Under the pieces are notes generated by a model. The model had not been told where the DNA came from and ran no database searches. It saw only the letters and a list, made by a program, of their open reading frames with translations. From Zhongshania aliphaticivorans (GTDB lineage: Bacteria; Pseudomonadota; Gammaproteobacteria; Pseudomonadales; Spongiibacteraceae), in NCBI RefSeq assembly GCF_902705855.1, contig NZ_CACSIJ010000004.1, positions 1 to 64,000 on the forward strand: a stretch of DNA of 64,000 nt, given 5' to 3'. Made by a program: the position numbers and the translations under genes. This document shows, piece by piece, positions 56,141-64,000 of the stretch. Position 1 is the stretch's first letter; every line of letters begins with the position of its first letter.

Positions 56141-57310
56141 CTATTTTTTATAGACAGTAACGACTGCCGCACCACCTAAACCAAGATTGTGCTGCAACGC
56201 TACCTTAGCACCAGCAACTTGTCTCGCACCAGTCTCTCCACGCAATTGTGTTGTCAATTCAAAACATTGCGCTAAACCAGTCGCACCAATTGGATGGCCC
56301 TTAGACATCAACCCACCGGATGGATTCACCACAACTTTTCCACCAAAAGTATTATCTTTGTCAGCCACAAAGCGGCTAGCCCCACCTTCTGGACATAAAC
56401 CCAAGGCCTCGTAACTAAGCACTTCATTTGTTGTAAAACAGTCATGCAACTCAACCACATCAACATCGACCGCATCAATACCGGCCTGCGTATAAGCCTT
56501 TGTAGCAGCTTGACGACTCATACTAGATCCCACCAAATTCATAGGATCAACAAAGCTGTCGAGCTTGTCGGTAGCCATACTTTGCCCCGCTATGACTACG
56601 CCACGTGTTATACCATGATGCTTAGCATAATCTTCGCTACATATCAGCGCCGCTGCGGCGCCACATGTTGGTGGGCAACACATCAGGCGGGTGAGGTAGT
56701 TCATATAAAGCATTGGCGAGTTCATCACGTCCGCGACCGAAAGCGCTGTATTGAATAATGCATAAGGGTTATTCAAAGCATGATTACGTGTTTTCACCGC
56801 GACTTGCGCGAACAACTCCGGTTTCGCGTCATAGCGCTCCATGTAACTGTGGCCCGCAGCGCCAAAACAACGCAGCGCCAAAGGGGCAGGCGGGTAATCT
56901 AGCCTATCCAAAGCTTCGTCAAAAATAGTAAACGGCGATTCCCTGTCATCCCACTGAGATGAAATTGCGCCGCTAGGCATTTCTTCAAACCCTAAGGCAA
57001 GAACACAATCAGCTTCACCACTTAGAATCGCCTGCCTAGCGAGATAAATCGCACTAGAACCAGAGGAGCAATTATTATTAACATTAACCACCGGAATACC
57101 GGTCATACCAACATCATAAAGCGCACGCTGGCCACTGCAACTATCGCCATAAATATAACCAGCGAATGCTTGCTGGACATCGGAATAATTAAGCCCCGCA
57201 TCTTTCAATGCTTCGTTCACCGCTTCGCTAGCCATCATTCTGTATGGAGCTTGATTTCCGGGTTTGGCAAATTTCACCATGCCCACACCTGCGACAAGAA
57301 CCTGACTCAT
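56141..57310 (-). CDS. SCP-x/lipid-transfer-type thiolase
   Basis: 389 residues. The nucleophile Cys81 is in NNNCSSGSSA, and the C-terminal active-site segment GGLMSKGHPIGATG is present. Length and motif style match SCP-x type thiolases and acetyl-CoA acetyltransferase-like proteins, which cleave 3-oxoacyl-CoA esters with bulky or branched side chains. With the CoA ligase and carboxylase genes further right it could split an acyl-acetyl-CoA product. It lies downstream of the TonB receptor on the same strand. Confidence 0.83.
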   Translation of the reverse strand: MSQVLVAGVGMVKFAKPGNQAPYRMMASEAVNEALKDAGLNYSDVQQAFAGYIYGDSCSGQRALYDVGMTGIPVVNVNNNCSSGSSAIYLARQAILSGEADCVLALGFEEMPSGAISSQWDDRESPFTIFDEALDRLDYPPAPLALRCFGAAGHSYMERYDAKPELFAQVAVKTRNHALNNPYALFNTALSVADVMNSPMLYMNYLTRLMCCPPTCGAAAALICSEDYAKHHGITRGVVIAGQSMATDKLDSFVDPMNLVGSSMSRQAATKAYTQAGIDAVDVDVVELHDCFTTNEVLSYEALGLCPEGGASRFVADKDNTFGGKVVVNPSGGLMSKGHPIGATGLAQCFELTTQLRGETGARQVAGAKVALQHNLGLGGAAVVTVYKK

Positions 57311-57358
57311 TAAACCACCTATAAAACGCTAGTAAAATATCGTCTCGAAAATCAAACG

Positions 57359-57378
57359 ACGGCTTACGAAAAAGCCGT
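57359..57378 (-). terminator. Weak terminator after the third TonB receptor
   Basis: ACGGCTT and AAGCCGT form a seven-pair stem around six bases; downstream on the minus strand is T-rich (GTTTGATTTT). Separates the receptor from the thiolase, perhaps partly. Confidence 0.4.
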
Positions 57379-57400
57379 GCGAATAACACGGCAAAGAAAA

Positions 57401-59866
57401 TTAATCGTATTTGTAATCAAATGTGATGCCGTAGGTAAGGGGATCGCTGACGTAGCGCGTCACAATATCGCTTACAACCTGAACGTGACCGGTGGTCGCG
57501 TACTCGTTAAATATGTTTCGACCGTAGAGTGTCAACATCCATTTGGCATCTGACCGACCAAACCGTAGACGCGCGTTTGTGATGGCGAAATCATCGTGCG
57601 CAAAGAACGGGTCGCCATCCAATGTAGAGTTAGTTTCATCTTTAAAGCTGTAATCAACCCCTGCACCAAGTTCATATTCATTACCAATAGGAAAGCTGTA
57701 GTCAGCCAAAATCGTATAACTTAATTTCGGTGAGTAATTAAACTCCTGCCCGGTTAAATCCGTCGGTTGACCTCTAGTATTAAAGGCATTAGGGAACTCC
57801 TTAACCTCAGTCTCGATATAGGCACCAGCTGCAGAAAGATATAAACCTTCAAAAGGCGATCCAGATATATCTATTTCAAAACCAATTACTTCAGACGACG
57901 GTGCATTTTGTAGCTGTGGCAGCGAGCCGAATAAAACATCCTGAATACGCGAAAAAAGTTGTTTATCGACATAATCATAATAGAACGCAGCGGTATTAAG
58001 CTGTAAGCGACGATCGAAGAAGTTTAATTTTGCGCCAATCTCGTATGCATCAACCTGTTCTTGCCGGGCGGGTACATACTGCCCCTGATCGGTGGTATTA
58101 GTGACTGGAAATGAACCTGATTTAAAACCCCTTGAGCGAGACAAATACATTAGTACATTATCATTCGGTGTCCAATCCCCAACAAGACGCCAGGACAAGC
58201 TATGCTCCTCCAAATTATCGGTATAGCGATCAAACTGGCCGTCTTCGGTAAGTGTGATGCATTCACCTGGTGTGGTGACATCTGGTGTTGTTAATGCAAG
58301 TAGCGCGCGCTGCAGTGACAATGCACTGAACACAAGATTTACATTGGTATTATTGTCTTTGGCGTCATCGGCTAGGCAGCCGTTAAAATCCCGCTCTTCA
58401 TCTGTGTAACGCGCACCGGCGGTAATTTTTAGAGTATCGGTGAATTGCCATTCAACATTACCGAAGGCAGATTGCGAACGGTACTCCATTTCACCATCAC
58501 CAATATAGTAGCTTCCCAATAGACTTATATCTTCAAGCCCCGGTAAAGCCCCCACTAGTGGAACAACATAGAAAACACTGTTGTTATCGCTAGCACCAAA
58601 CAAACGATAATCCGTTCCCGTTTCATGCGGGGTTGCATGAAGACCGGCGGTCCAAGTGACTGGCCCATTGAATAGTTCGGTGCTTCCAGTTAAACGAAAT
58701 TCAACATCGACGTTTTCAATTTCAGAGAAGAGCGTAGTTTCAATATGTCGCTCGGAATATGAAGATGCAGGAATTTCGCTTCCATCAGCTTCAAAATTAT
58801 TATACGAAACCAATAAAATACCTTCGACTGTCTCGGTAAACATCCAAGAAAGGCGCAGCGCAGCTTGATAAAAGGTTTCATCCTGCGTGAAGTCATAGGG
58901 CTTGCCATTTACGTCTACACACGAAGAGTGTCCCTTACAAAATTCCGCAGCGCGAGGATCATCGGAATCTGGAATAAAGGGATAGTTCTTAACATTTTCC
59001 GATGCCAGTAAATCACTCTGAGGGTTCTGCGCATTGAAATACACCGGCTGTCCGGCGCGGCTATCACTACGATCTCGCCATCCAGACAACATTAAACGAA
59101 CATTCACATCCTCGCTCGCATCCCAATCAAATAATGACCGCAACGAGAACTTATCTTGCTCACCAAGTTTACGACTACGATCGGTATTACTGTATTGCCA
59201 AGGCTCATCTTGCAAAATATAGCGCCCGGCAAACCGATATCTCAAGTTGTCTGAAATTGGTCCACTGACATACCCCTCTACATCCTTACGATCAAATCGA
59301 CCATAGGAACCGCTTACTCCCGCCTCGAAATTCTCAGTAGGCTTTTTAGCGATATAGTTAATTGCACCGCCAGTCGTACTTCTACCAAATAATGTGCCCT
59401 GGGGGCCTTTCAATATTTCGACACGCTCAATATCAATATTTGGCCCTTTGGTCATAATGGAATACGGCATACTCACTTCGTCGATGTATACGCCAGTGGT
59501 AGGACTCGCAAAATAGGTGGAGTCAGGAAAGCCAACCCCCCTTAAGGTATAAACAGGCGCACCGTAACCGCCTTCTGAGGCGGAGAATCCCGGTACAATG
59601 ATATTCAGATCTCGAGTGTCCGTGATACCTAATACATCTAACTGTTCTCCATTTAACGCAGTTACGGCAATAGGAACATCATTTAGATTTTCCTCTCTCC
59701 TCTGGGCAGTAACCACGACCTCTTCTAACAATGCATTCCGAGTTCGCGGTCGATTTGTCTCAGAGTCTGCTTGTGCGCTTACAGCCAGAGAATGTCCAAT
59801 CAAAAATGGCAAGCATGTCGATGAAATTACAAATGATAAATATCTAGCTTTTCTCATAGTAGGCAT
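57401..59866 (-). CDS. TonB-dependent outer-membrane receptor (large form)
   Basis: 821 residues. The N-terminal segment is signal-like (ISSTCLPFLIGHSLAVSAQA), followed by the TonB-box-like EEVVVTAQRR, plug domain (VPIAVTALNGEQL to GAINYIAKKP) and barrel ending GITFDYKYD. The last residue is Asp rather than Phe/Tyr/Trp, unusual but the preceding YKY is aromatic. Ligand unknown; long extracellular loops suggest a larger substrate. It stands between the ligase and thiolase genes of what looks like a ketone/aromatic catabolic cluster. Confidence 0.82.
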   Translation of the reverse strand: MPTMRKARYLSFVISSTCLPFLIGHSLAVSAQADSETNRPRTRNALLEEVVVTAQRREENLNDVPIAVTALNGEQLDVLGITDTRDLNIIVPGFSASEGGYGAPVYTLRGVGFPDSTYFASPTTGVYIDEVSMPYSIMTKGPNIDIERVEILKGPQGTLFGRSTTGGAINYIAKKPTENFEAGVSGSYGRFDRKDVEGYVSGPISDNLRYRFAGRYILQDEPWQYSNTDRSRKLGEQDKFSLRSLFDWDASEDVNVRLMLSGWRDRSDSRAGQPVYFNAQNPQSDLLASENVKNYPFIPDSDDPRAAEFCKGHSSCVDVNGKPYDFTQDETFYQAALRLSWMFTETVEGILLVSYNNFEADGSEIPASSYSERHIETTLFSEIENVDVEFRLTGSTELFNGPVTWTAGLHATPHETGTDYRLFGASDNNSVFYVVPLVGALPGLEDISLLGSYYIGDGEMEYRSQSAFGNVEWQFTDTLKITAGARYTDEERDFNGCLADDAKDNNTNVNLVFSALSLQRALLALTTPDVTTPGECITLTEDGQFDRYTDNLEEHSLSWRLVGDWTPNDNVLMYLSRSRGFKSGSFPVTNTTDQGQYVPARQEQVDAYEIGAKLNFFDRRLQLNTAAFYYDYVDKQLFSRIQDVLFGSLPQLQNAPSSEVIGFEIDISGSPFEGLYLSAAGAYIETEVKEFPNAFNTRGQPTDLTGQEFNYSPKLSYTILADYSFPIGNEYELGAGVDYSFKDETNSTLDGDPFFAHDDFAITNARLRFGRSDAKWMLTLYGRNIFNEYATTGHVQVVSDIVTRYVSDPLTYGITFDYKYD

Positions 59867-60055
59867 TGAATTTATACCACCCTTATTTTTATATTATGAA
59901 ATAATTTATTTTTCATTAATTACAACGTATTTATTGTTAAGTTTATAACCCACTACAGTTTATGTAATTACAAATACCGAGTAACACTACCCATTTGGAC
60001 AGTATTTCTTTTTTTCATCAAATACATTCAAACACCAAATATCACAACAGAATAA

Positions 60056-62050
60056 CTATGTATTCTTAAATACTAGACACTTTGAAAATTCAACATAGAA
60101 AGCCAAGCTATCAGGATTTTTCATTGAACCCGGACTCGCCACACTGACGACATCAGCACCTTTAAGTAACTTCCTCACCGGCACCTCCAGCTTTTTACCG
60201 GTCAGAGTATAGGGAATATCGGGAGCAACAACGATCTCGTCGGGAACATGGCGCGGCGAACATTGCGAGCGCAAGCTGGATTTTATCTCCGAACGCATCT
60301 CATCGCTGATCTGTGAGCCTTCCGTTAAAGAAACAAATAGTGGCATATAGAAACCACCATTCTCCGTTTCAATACACACGATTAAACTGTCTGAAATTCC
60401 AGCGATAGATTCAACGGTTCGATATATTTCGGCGGTTCCAATACGAACACCATACCGATTCAAGGTCGCATCAGATCGCCCGTATATATAACAGCCACCA
60501 CGTTCGTTAATTTTTATAAAATCGCCGTGACGCCAAACACCTGGAATCTCTTCAAAGTAAGACGCGGTGTAACGCTCTCCGTCGGCATCATTTAAGAAAT
60601 ACAAAGGCATCGATGGAAATGGTACATCGCAAATTAACTCACCGACTTGATCAATAACGTCGATTCGTTGGTCATCTAATGCCTTCACCGACATACCCAA
60701 GGCCCTAGCCTGAATCTCAGCGGCGTATACCGGCTGTGTTGGCGTAGCCGCAACAAAGGCGCTTGCGATTTCTGTACCGCCACTCTGCGACGTGACCCAC
60801 ATATCGGATTTCACATTTTGGTAAAACCAATCGAAAGTCGATGGCATTGAGGGCGATCCGCCTACTAGCACAGTTGATAGACGGTCTAGCGCGAAATGCT
60901 CTTTAGGTACAACATGGTTGCTCTCCATCAACTGGACATAAGTAGGACTGGCACCAAAGTGAGTAGCATCACTTTCATCCGCCAATCGCCACAAGGTGTC
61001 AGTCGTTGGATACACTGGGCTGCCATCGTAAAGAATAACTCCGGCTCCGGTGAGCATCATACCGACGAGCAAATTAAACATCACCCAGCCGGTAGTCGTA
61101 TAGAAAAAGCTATTGTCTCCGGGTTTTAAGTTCATATGAAGGCTCATAAATTTGAGCATTTCAATAAGCACACCAATATGCGAATGCGCAATGGCTTTGG
61201 GGAGACCTGTTGTGCCGGAGGAAAAAACAAACCACAAAGGATGGTCACTACTGACTCGGCTAAACTTAAAGCTGTCTTCACCAGGATCGTCAATACTTAC
61301 AAGGTCTAACCAATTCAACACATCTATTTTATGAGTGAACGGCCCACAGTTACCCAATACATCAACGCGAACAACCTGCGCTACCGAAGGTAACTCACCC
61401 AACAGCTTGGACAAAATATCTACGCGGTCGAAACGACTCCCATTAAACTCATAACCGTCGCAAAAAAAGACCAGCTTTGGGCGAACTTGCCCAAGCCGGT
61501 CAAGTATCGCCTGAGTACCAAACTCAGGCGCCGCATTGCTCCATACCGCCCCGATACTAATTGATGCGAGCATCGCTATCACAGTTTCTGGGCAATTCGG
61601 TAGTACCGCGCTGACTCTATCGCCAGCGCAAATCCCCATTGATCTCAGCGAGGAGGCGACACGTCGAACGTCGGCGCTTAGTTCGTCCCAACTAAGTACG
61701 CTAAGCGGCTTACTTTCGGACATCGCCGATATCGCCGGATGGCTGCCTTTATGACGTAGGATATGTTCGGCGAAGTTAACCTGACTGCCGTCAAACCATC
61801 TCACGCCAGATTTCATTTCGCGACTACTCATGACCTGTGAGTAAGGCGTTTCTGATATCACCTCAAAATATTGCCACATGGCTGCCCAAAACGAATCTGG
61901 GGAGCTAACCGACCATTGCCAAAGTTGAGTGTATTTTTCACAACTTACAATGCCCTGCTGATCTAGCCAACTTATCAGCGCAGTCATATTACTGTCTGCC
62001 ACAAAGTCTTTAGATGGTGTCCACAAACACTGGCCTTCCGTTACGCTCAT
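60056..62050 (-). CDS. Acetoacetyl-CoA-synthetase-like 3-oxoacid CoA ligase (possible Bal)
   Basis: 664 residues. The ANL motifs VFSSGTTGLPKA, TTTGWVMFN and ERGGCYIYGRSDATLNR and C-terminal TLTGKKLEVPVRK are intact. Length and N-terminal extension match acetoacetate-CoA ligase and the closely related benzoylacetate-CoA ligase (Bal). It activates a free beta-oxo acid with ATP and CoA. A GGAGG site lies four bases ahead of the ATG. The HyuB-type carboxylase gene and the 276-aa protein just upstream suggest its substrate is the oxo acid produced by ketone carboxylation. Confidence 0.85.
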   Translation of the reverse strand: MSVTEGQCLWTPSKDFVADSNMTALISWLDQQGIVSCEKYTQLWQWSVSSPDSFWAAMWQYFEVISETPYSQVMSSREMKSGVRWFDGSQVNFAEHILRHKGSHPAISAMSESKPLSVLSWDELSADVRRVASSLRSMGICAGDRVSAVLPNCPETVIAMLASISIGAVWSNAAPEFGTQAILDRLGQVRPKLVFFCDGYEFNGSRFDRVDILSKLLGELPSVAQVVRVDVLGNCGPFTHKIDVLNWLDLVSIDDPGEDSFKFSRVSSDHPLWFVFSSGTTGLPKAIAHSHIGVLIEMLKFMSLHMNLKPGDNSFFYTTTGWVMFNLLVGMMLTGAGVILYDGSPVYPTTDTLWRLADESDATHFGASPTYVQLMESNHVVPKEHFALDRLSTVLVGGSPSMPSTFDWFYQNVKSDMWVTSQSGGTEIASAFVAATPTQPVYAAEIQARALGMSVKALDDQRIDVIDQVGELICDVPFPSMPLYFLNDADGERYTASYFEEIPGVWRHGDFIKINERGGCYIYGRSDATLNRYGVRIGTAEIYRTVESIAGISDSLIVCIETENGGFYMPLFVSLTEGSQISDEMRSEIKSSLRSQCSPRHVPDEIVVAPDIPYTLTGKKLEVPVRKLLKGADVVSVASPGSMKNPDSLAFYVEFSKCLVFKNT

Positions 62051-62060
62051 GTCGCCTCCG

Positions 62061-62891
62061 TTATCGCGCCCGAAGTAATGCGATATTTGCTCGCACGACG
62101 TCCGGCTCTGAGAAGGCGGGTAGCTCGGTATAAACCCAGTTGGTATCGTGCTGCACTACTGTTTCTAACTCACTTCGCCAAAAGTCTGATGGCAAAGACA
62201 CTAAGTCGCTATTGCTGCTACAAGCGTCGTCACCAAGGCAAAAATAATCATGACTAGCAAACTTGGCGGCCACCACAGGTTTTCTAAACGCAAATTGCCA
62301 ATGATAATTTGCAGCAACATTTGCCAATGGCAGATAGAGATCAACACTCGCACCGGCCGCTAAATCCGCATCGGAAAGCGTCGTCACGACACCGGCAATA
62401 CCAGCAGGCTTTAACTGACGAACCGTGTCTGCCAAATAGACCGACGTTGAATCAATGTCCAACTCGGTTAAGGGTTCAACGCTCGCATTGGGGTTAGCCA
62501 GTACGTGCGCCCACGAAATTAGTGCAGCATTGGAGGGTATTTCCAACACAATTTCCGCATCTACCATTGCGCAACACGCTGTCATCCATTCGGACATATC
62601 ACTGCGCAATTGCGGATTTGTGAGAAACCGTTTTATTGCAAAACGCACCCGGCTTTTACCGGACATCGTTTGTAACACATGGGGGTGACGACTAATCCAA
62701 TCATCAAGAAAGCCCATCAATGGCACGCTAAGTCGATCAGCGTCGAGCATACCCTGTAATTTTTTATAAACTTCGGCAAACTCTGTTGGACTAGACCAGG
62801 GCAGTGCTTTGCCACCGCAGAGCACATGCTCAGCGAAGGCATGTGCATTGAACCAAATGGCGGAATTATTTGAATACTTCTCTGCAAGCAT
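62061..62891 (-). CDS. Unrecognised 276-residue protein between carboxylase and CoA ligase
   Basis: I do not recognise this family directly. It has no signal peptide or membrane span, is rich in Ala/Leu/Val, and shows alternating short helices and strands; segments such as WISRHPHVLQTMSGKSRVRF and LYLPLANVAANYHWQF look structured. It lies 10 bases ahead of the ligase gene and 33 bases after the HyuB-type gene, so it is part of the same operon. Acetophenone carboxylase clusters have a fifth subunit of about 34 kDa (Apc5) in exactly this place; this may be its counterpart, judged by position only. Confidence 0.5.
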   Translation of the reverse strand: MLAEKYSNNSAIWFNAHAFAEHVLCGGKALPWSSPTEFAEVYKKLQGMLDADRLSVPLMGFLDDWISRHPHVLQTMSGKSRVRFAIKRFLTNPQLRSDMSEWMTACCAMVDAEIVLEIPSNAALISWAHVLANPNASVEPLTELDIDSTSVYLADTVRQLKPAGIAGVVTTLSDADLAAGASVDLYLPLANVAANYHWQFAFRKPVVAAKFASHDYFCLGDDACSSNSDLVSLPSDFWRSELETVVQHDTNWVYTELPAFSEPDVVRANIALLRAR

Positions 62892-62924
62892 GATTCATTA
62901 CCTATCAGCTATTATCGACAACGC

Positions 62925-64000
62925 TTAATTACGCGGGGCTTCTAATGATGCAAGCTTCGCCTTGAGCTGCTGTATTTCAACGTCTTTTGGATCAGGCAAA
63001 ATAATAGGAGGCAATGCCGACGGCAGTGCTTTACCAAAAGGCCCGCAATACAATTCTTCAGAATTGTTCCAGCTACCAAAAAATGGCACCGTAGCTGGTG
63101 GCTCTGGCTTCACTCTCGTCGCCATAAACTCATCCCAGCTCACACCCTTGGCCAAACGCCCTTTCAAAATACCTTTGCGACGTTCGACGGTAGCAGTGTC
63201 ATCAATGGCGTAGGTATCTGGGTCGTATACAACGCCGTAAAGATCCATCGCGGTTTCTTCACGAATCAGCCCTTCCTCCAAATCTTTGATCACTAAATTT
63301 GGATCTCGATCCAGCACGTCGCCGTAGCCGCCACCGCCACCTTGGCTAGTCATAAACAGCTCACCCTCGGGATACAATTCGAAGGCAACCGCCATTGAAT
63401 GGCTGCTATATTCTGCGCCCTCAATTAATCGGTCGTTCATGATGCTGGCCATAGACGCCTGAAACAGCTCTGGCGTTTCCTTCATCACCTTAAACAGATT
63501 TTTACCGCGCACTCGAACCGTGCCATATGTGGGGCAGGCATAGCCGCCAAAAAGACCAAAGGTAGAAGGGAAATACGAACCTCCGGTAAACGTCTGAAAG
63601 CCAAAGGGTTGCTCGCCGTAGCGCATCAAGCCGTATTCATAGGCGGCACCACCACGGAATTTTCCGAAGCCACAATTGCCAGGCCAAATACGCTTTGATA
63701 TCGCATATATAAATGGCAATTGTTCTTCCGCTTCTTCGCTTTCACCGATATCGACATTCGCACCAAAACACGGCGCGATACTGTGCTCACCGTCTTCATC
63801 ACATTTTGCGCCGCCAGCCATACCGTTCAGATCACCGCACATATTGCCGCAGGAATCTTGGTGCTGAGTGACGCCGCCGTAAATAATGGCCGCGGGTTGA
63901 TTGAACCAACCCGCCTTGGTTTTTCCGTATTTCACTGGTGCGCCGAAATACAGTTTGGCAAACGCCAACTCTGCAGCGGTCATTATTTTGAACATAGGCT
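62925..64000 (-). CDS. HyuB/acetone-carboxylase-type subunit, 5'-truncated by the window edge
   Basis: At least 358 residues visible, without an in-frame stop before base 64000, so the start lies outside. The sequence fits the C-terminal half of the hydantoinase-B/acetone- and acetophenone-carboxylase alpha family (HQDSCGNMCGDLNGMAGGAK, NCGFGKFRGGAAYEYGLMRY and MTSQGGGGGYGDVLDRDP), followed by a variable tail with a C-terminal helix (LKAKLASLEAPRN). Such subunits work with a HyuA-type ATPase in ATP-dependent hydrolysis or carboxylation. The order HyuB-type, unknown, ligase recalls apc4-apc5-bal. The substrate is open. Confidence 0.78.
   Translation of the reverse strand, partial: PMFKIMTAAELAFAKLYFGAPVKYGKTKAGWFNQPAAIIYGGVTQHQDSCGNMCGDLNGMAGGAKCDEDGEHSIAPCFGANVDIGESEEAEEQLPFIYAISKRIWPGNCGFGKFRGGAAYEYGLMRYGEQPFGFQTFTGGSYFPSTFGLFGGYACPTYGTVRVRGKNLFKVMKETPELFQASMASIMNDRLIEGAEYSSHSMAVAFELYPEGELFMTSQGGGGGYGDVLDRDPNLVIKDLEEGLIREETAMDLYGVVYDPDTYAIDDTATVERRKGILKGRLAKGVSWDEFMATRVKPEPPATVPFFGSWNNSEELYCGPFGKALPSALPPIILPDPKDVEIQQLKAKLASLEAPRN

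Overview
The window reads as chromosomal DNA of an aerobic, probably marine gammaproteobacterium. The bamC/dapA/purC neighbourhood, hrpB, htpX, rsuA, msrA and acnA are ordinary gammaproteobacterial genes. The TonB receptors, CoA-ligase/acyl-CoA dehydrogenase operon and F420 genes suggest something like Spongiibacteraceae (Zhongshania/Spongiibacter type). That placement is an impression, not a test. No rRNA, tRNA or CRISPR array was seen.

Left end (1-10.7 kb): a minus-strand catabolic operon holds a TonB receptor, enoyl-CoA hydratase, acyl-CoA ligase, an acyl-CoA dehydrogenase with Asp in place of the usual catalytic Glu, a CrtC-like DUF protein, an APH-type kinase and a hotdog thioesterase. 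The thioesterase is cut by an IS630-type element running off the window edge. A TetR regulator is divergent, and the shared intergenic region carries two near-identical palindromes that are probably its operators. A lysophospholipid acyltransferase-like gene follows tetR.

10.7-25 kb: a three-gene 2-oxoacid:ferredoxin oxidoreductase operon (beta, gamma-alpha fusion, GltD-like flavoprotein with two 4Fe-4S sites) lies divergent to acnA. Then come a DUF6489 protein, a GNAT-nitrilase fusion, msrA and a polyamine block (speD-speE, then a PLP Orn/Lys/Arg decarboxylase).

25-35 kb: a secreted repeat protein with an A-B-A-B-A-B higher-order repeat, a calcium-motif segment and an OmpA domain is followed by an FhaC/ShlB-like outer-membrane protein that lacks a visible signal peptide. 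After this come a small ORF behind a good Pho box, an orphan GspF-like protein, a membrane J-domain protein, htpX, a class II aldolase and a small porin-like protein.

35-47 kb: housekeeping genes (hrpB, rsuA, CsbD plus lipoprotein, purC, MBL hydrolase, bamC, dapA), plus a zinc-type TonB receptor with a His-rich loop. Its reading frame is broken by a single in-frame TAG, with about 83 intact codons following.

47-54 kb: a complete coenzyme F420 operon, in transcription order npdG, cofE, cofD, cofC, fbiC, then an SDR. F420 synthesis is patchy in Proteobacteria, and no obvious F420-using oxidoreductase other than NpdG is present, so this is one of the main points of interest.

54-64 kb: an SDR, a globin in which the proximal heme His appears to be Tyr, a thiolase, a large TonB receptor, and a minus-strand run of HyuB-type carboxylase subunit, unrecognised 276-aa protein and acetoacetyl-CoA-synthetase-like ligase. 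The order resembles the apc4-apc5-bal end of acetophenone carboxylase clusters, so ketone carboxylation followed by CoA activation and thiolysis is a plausible pathway.
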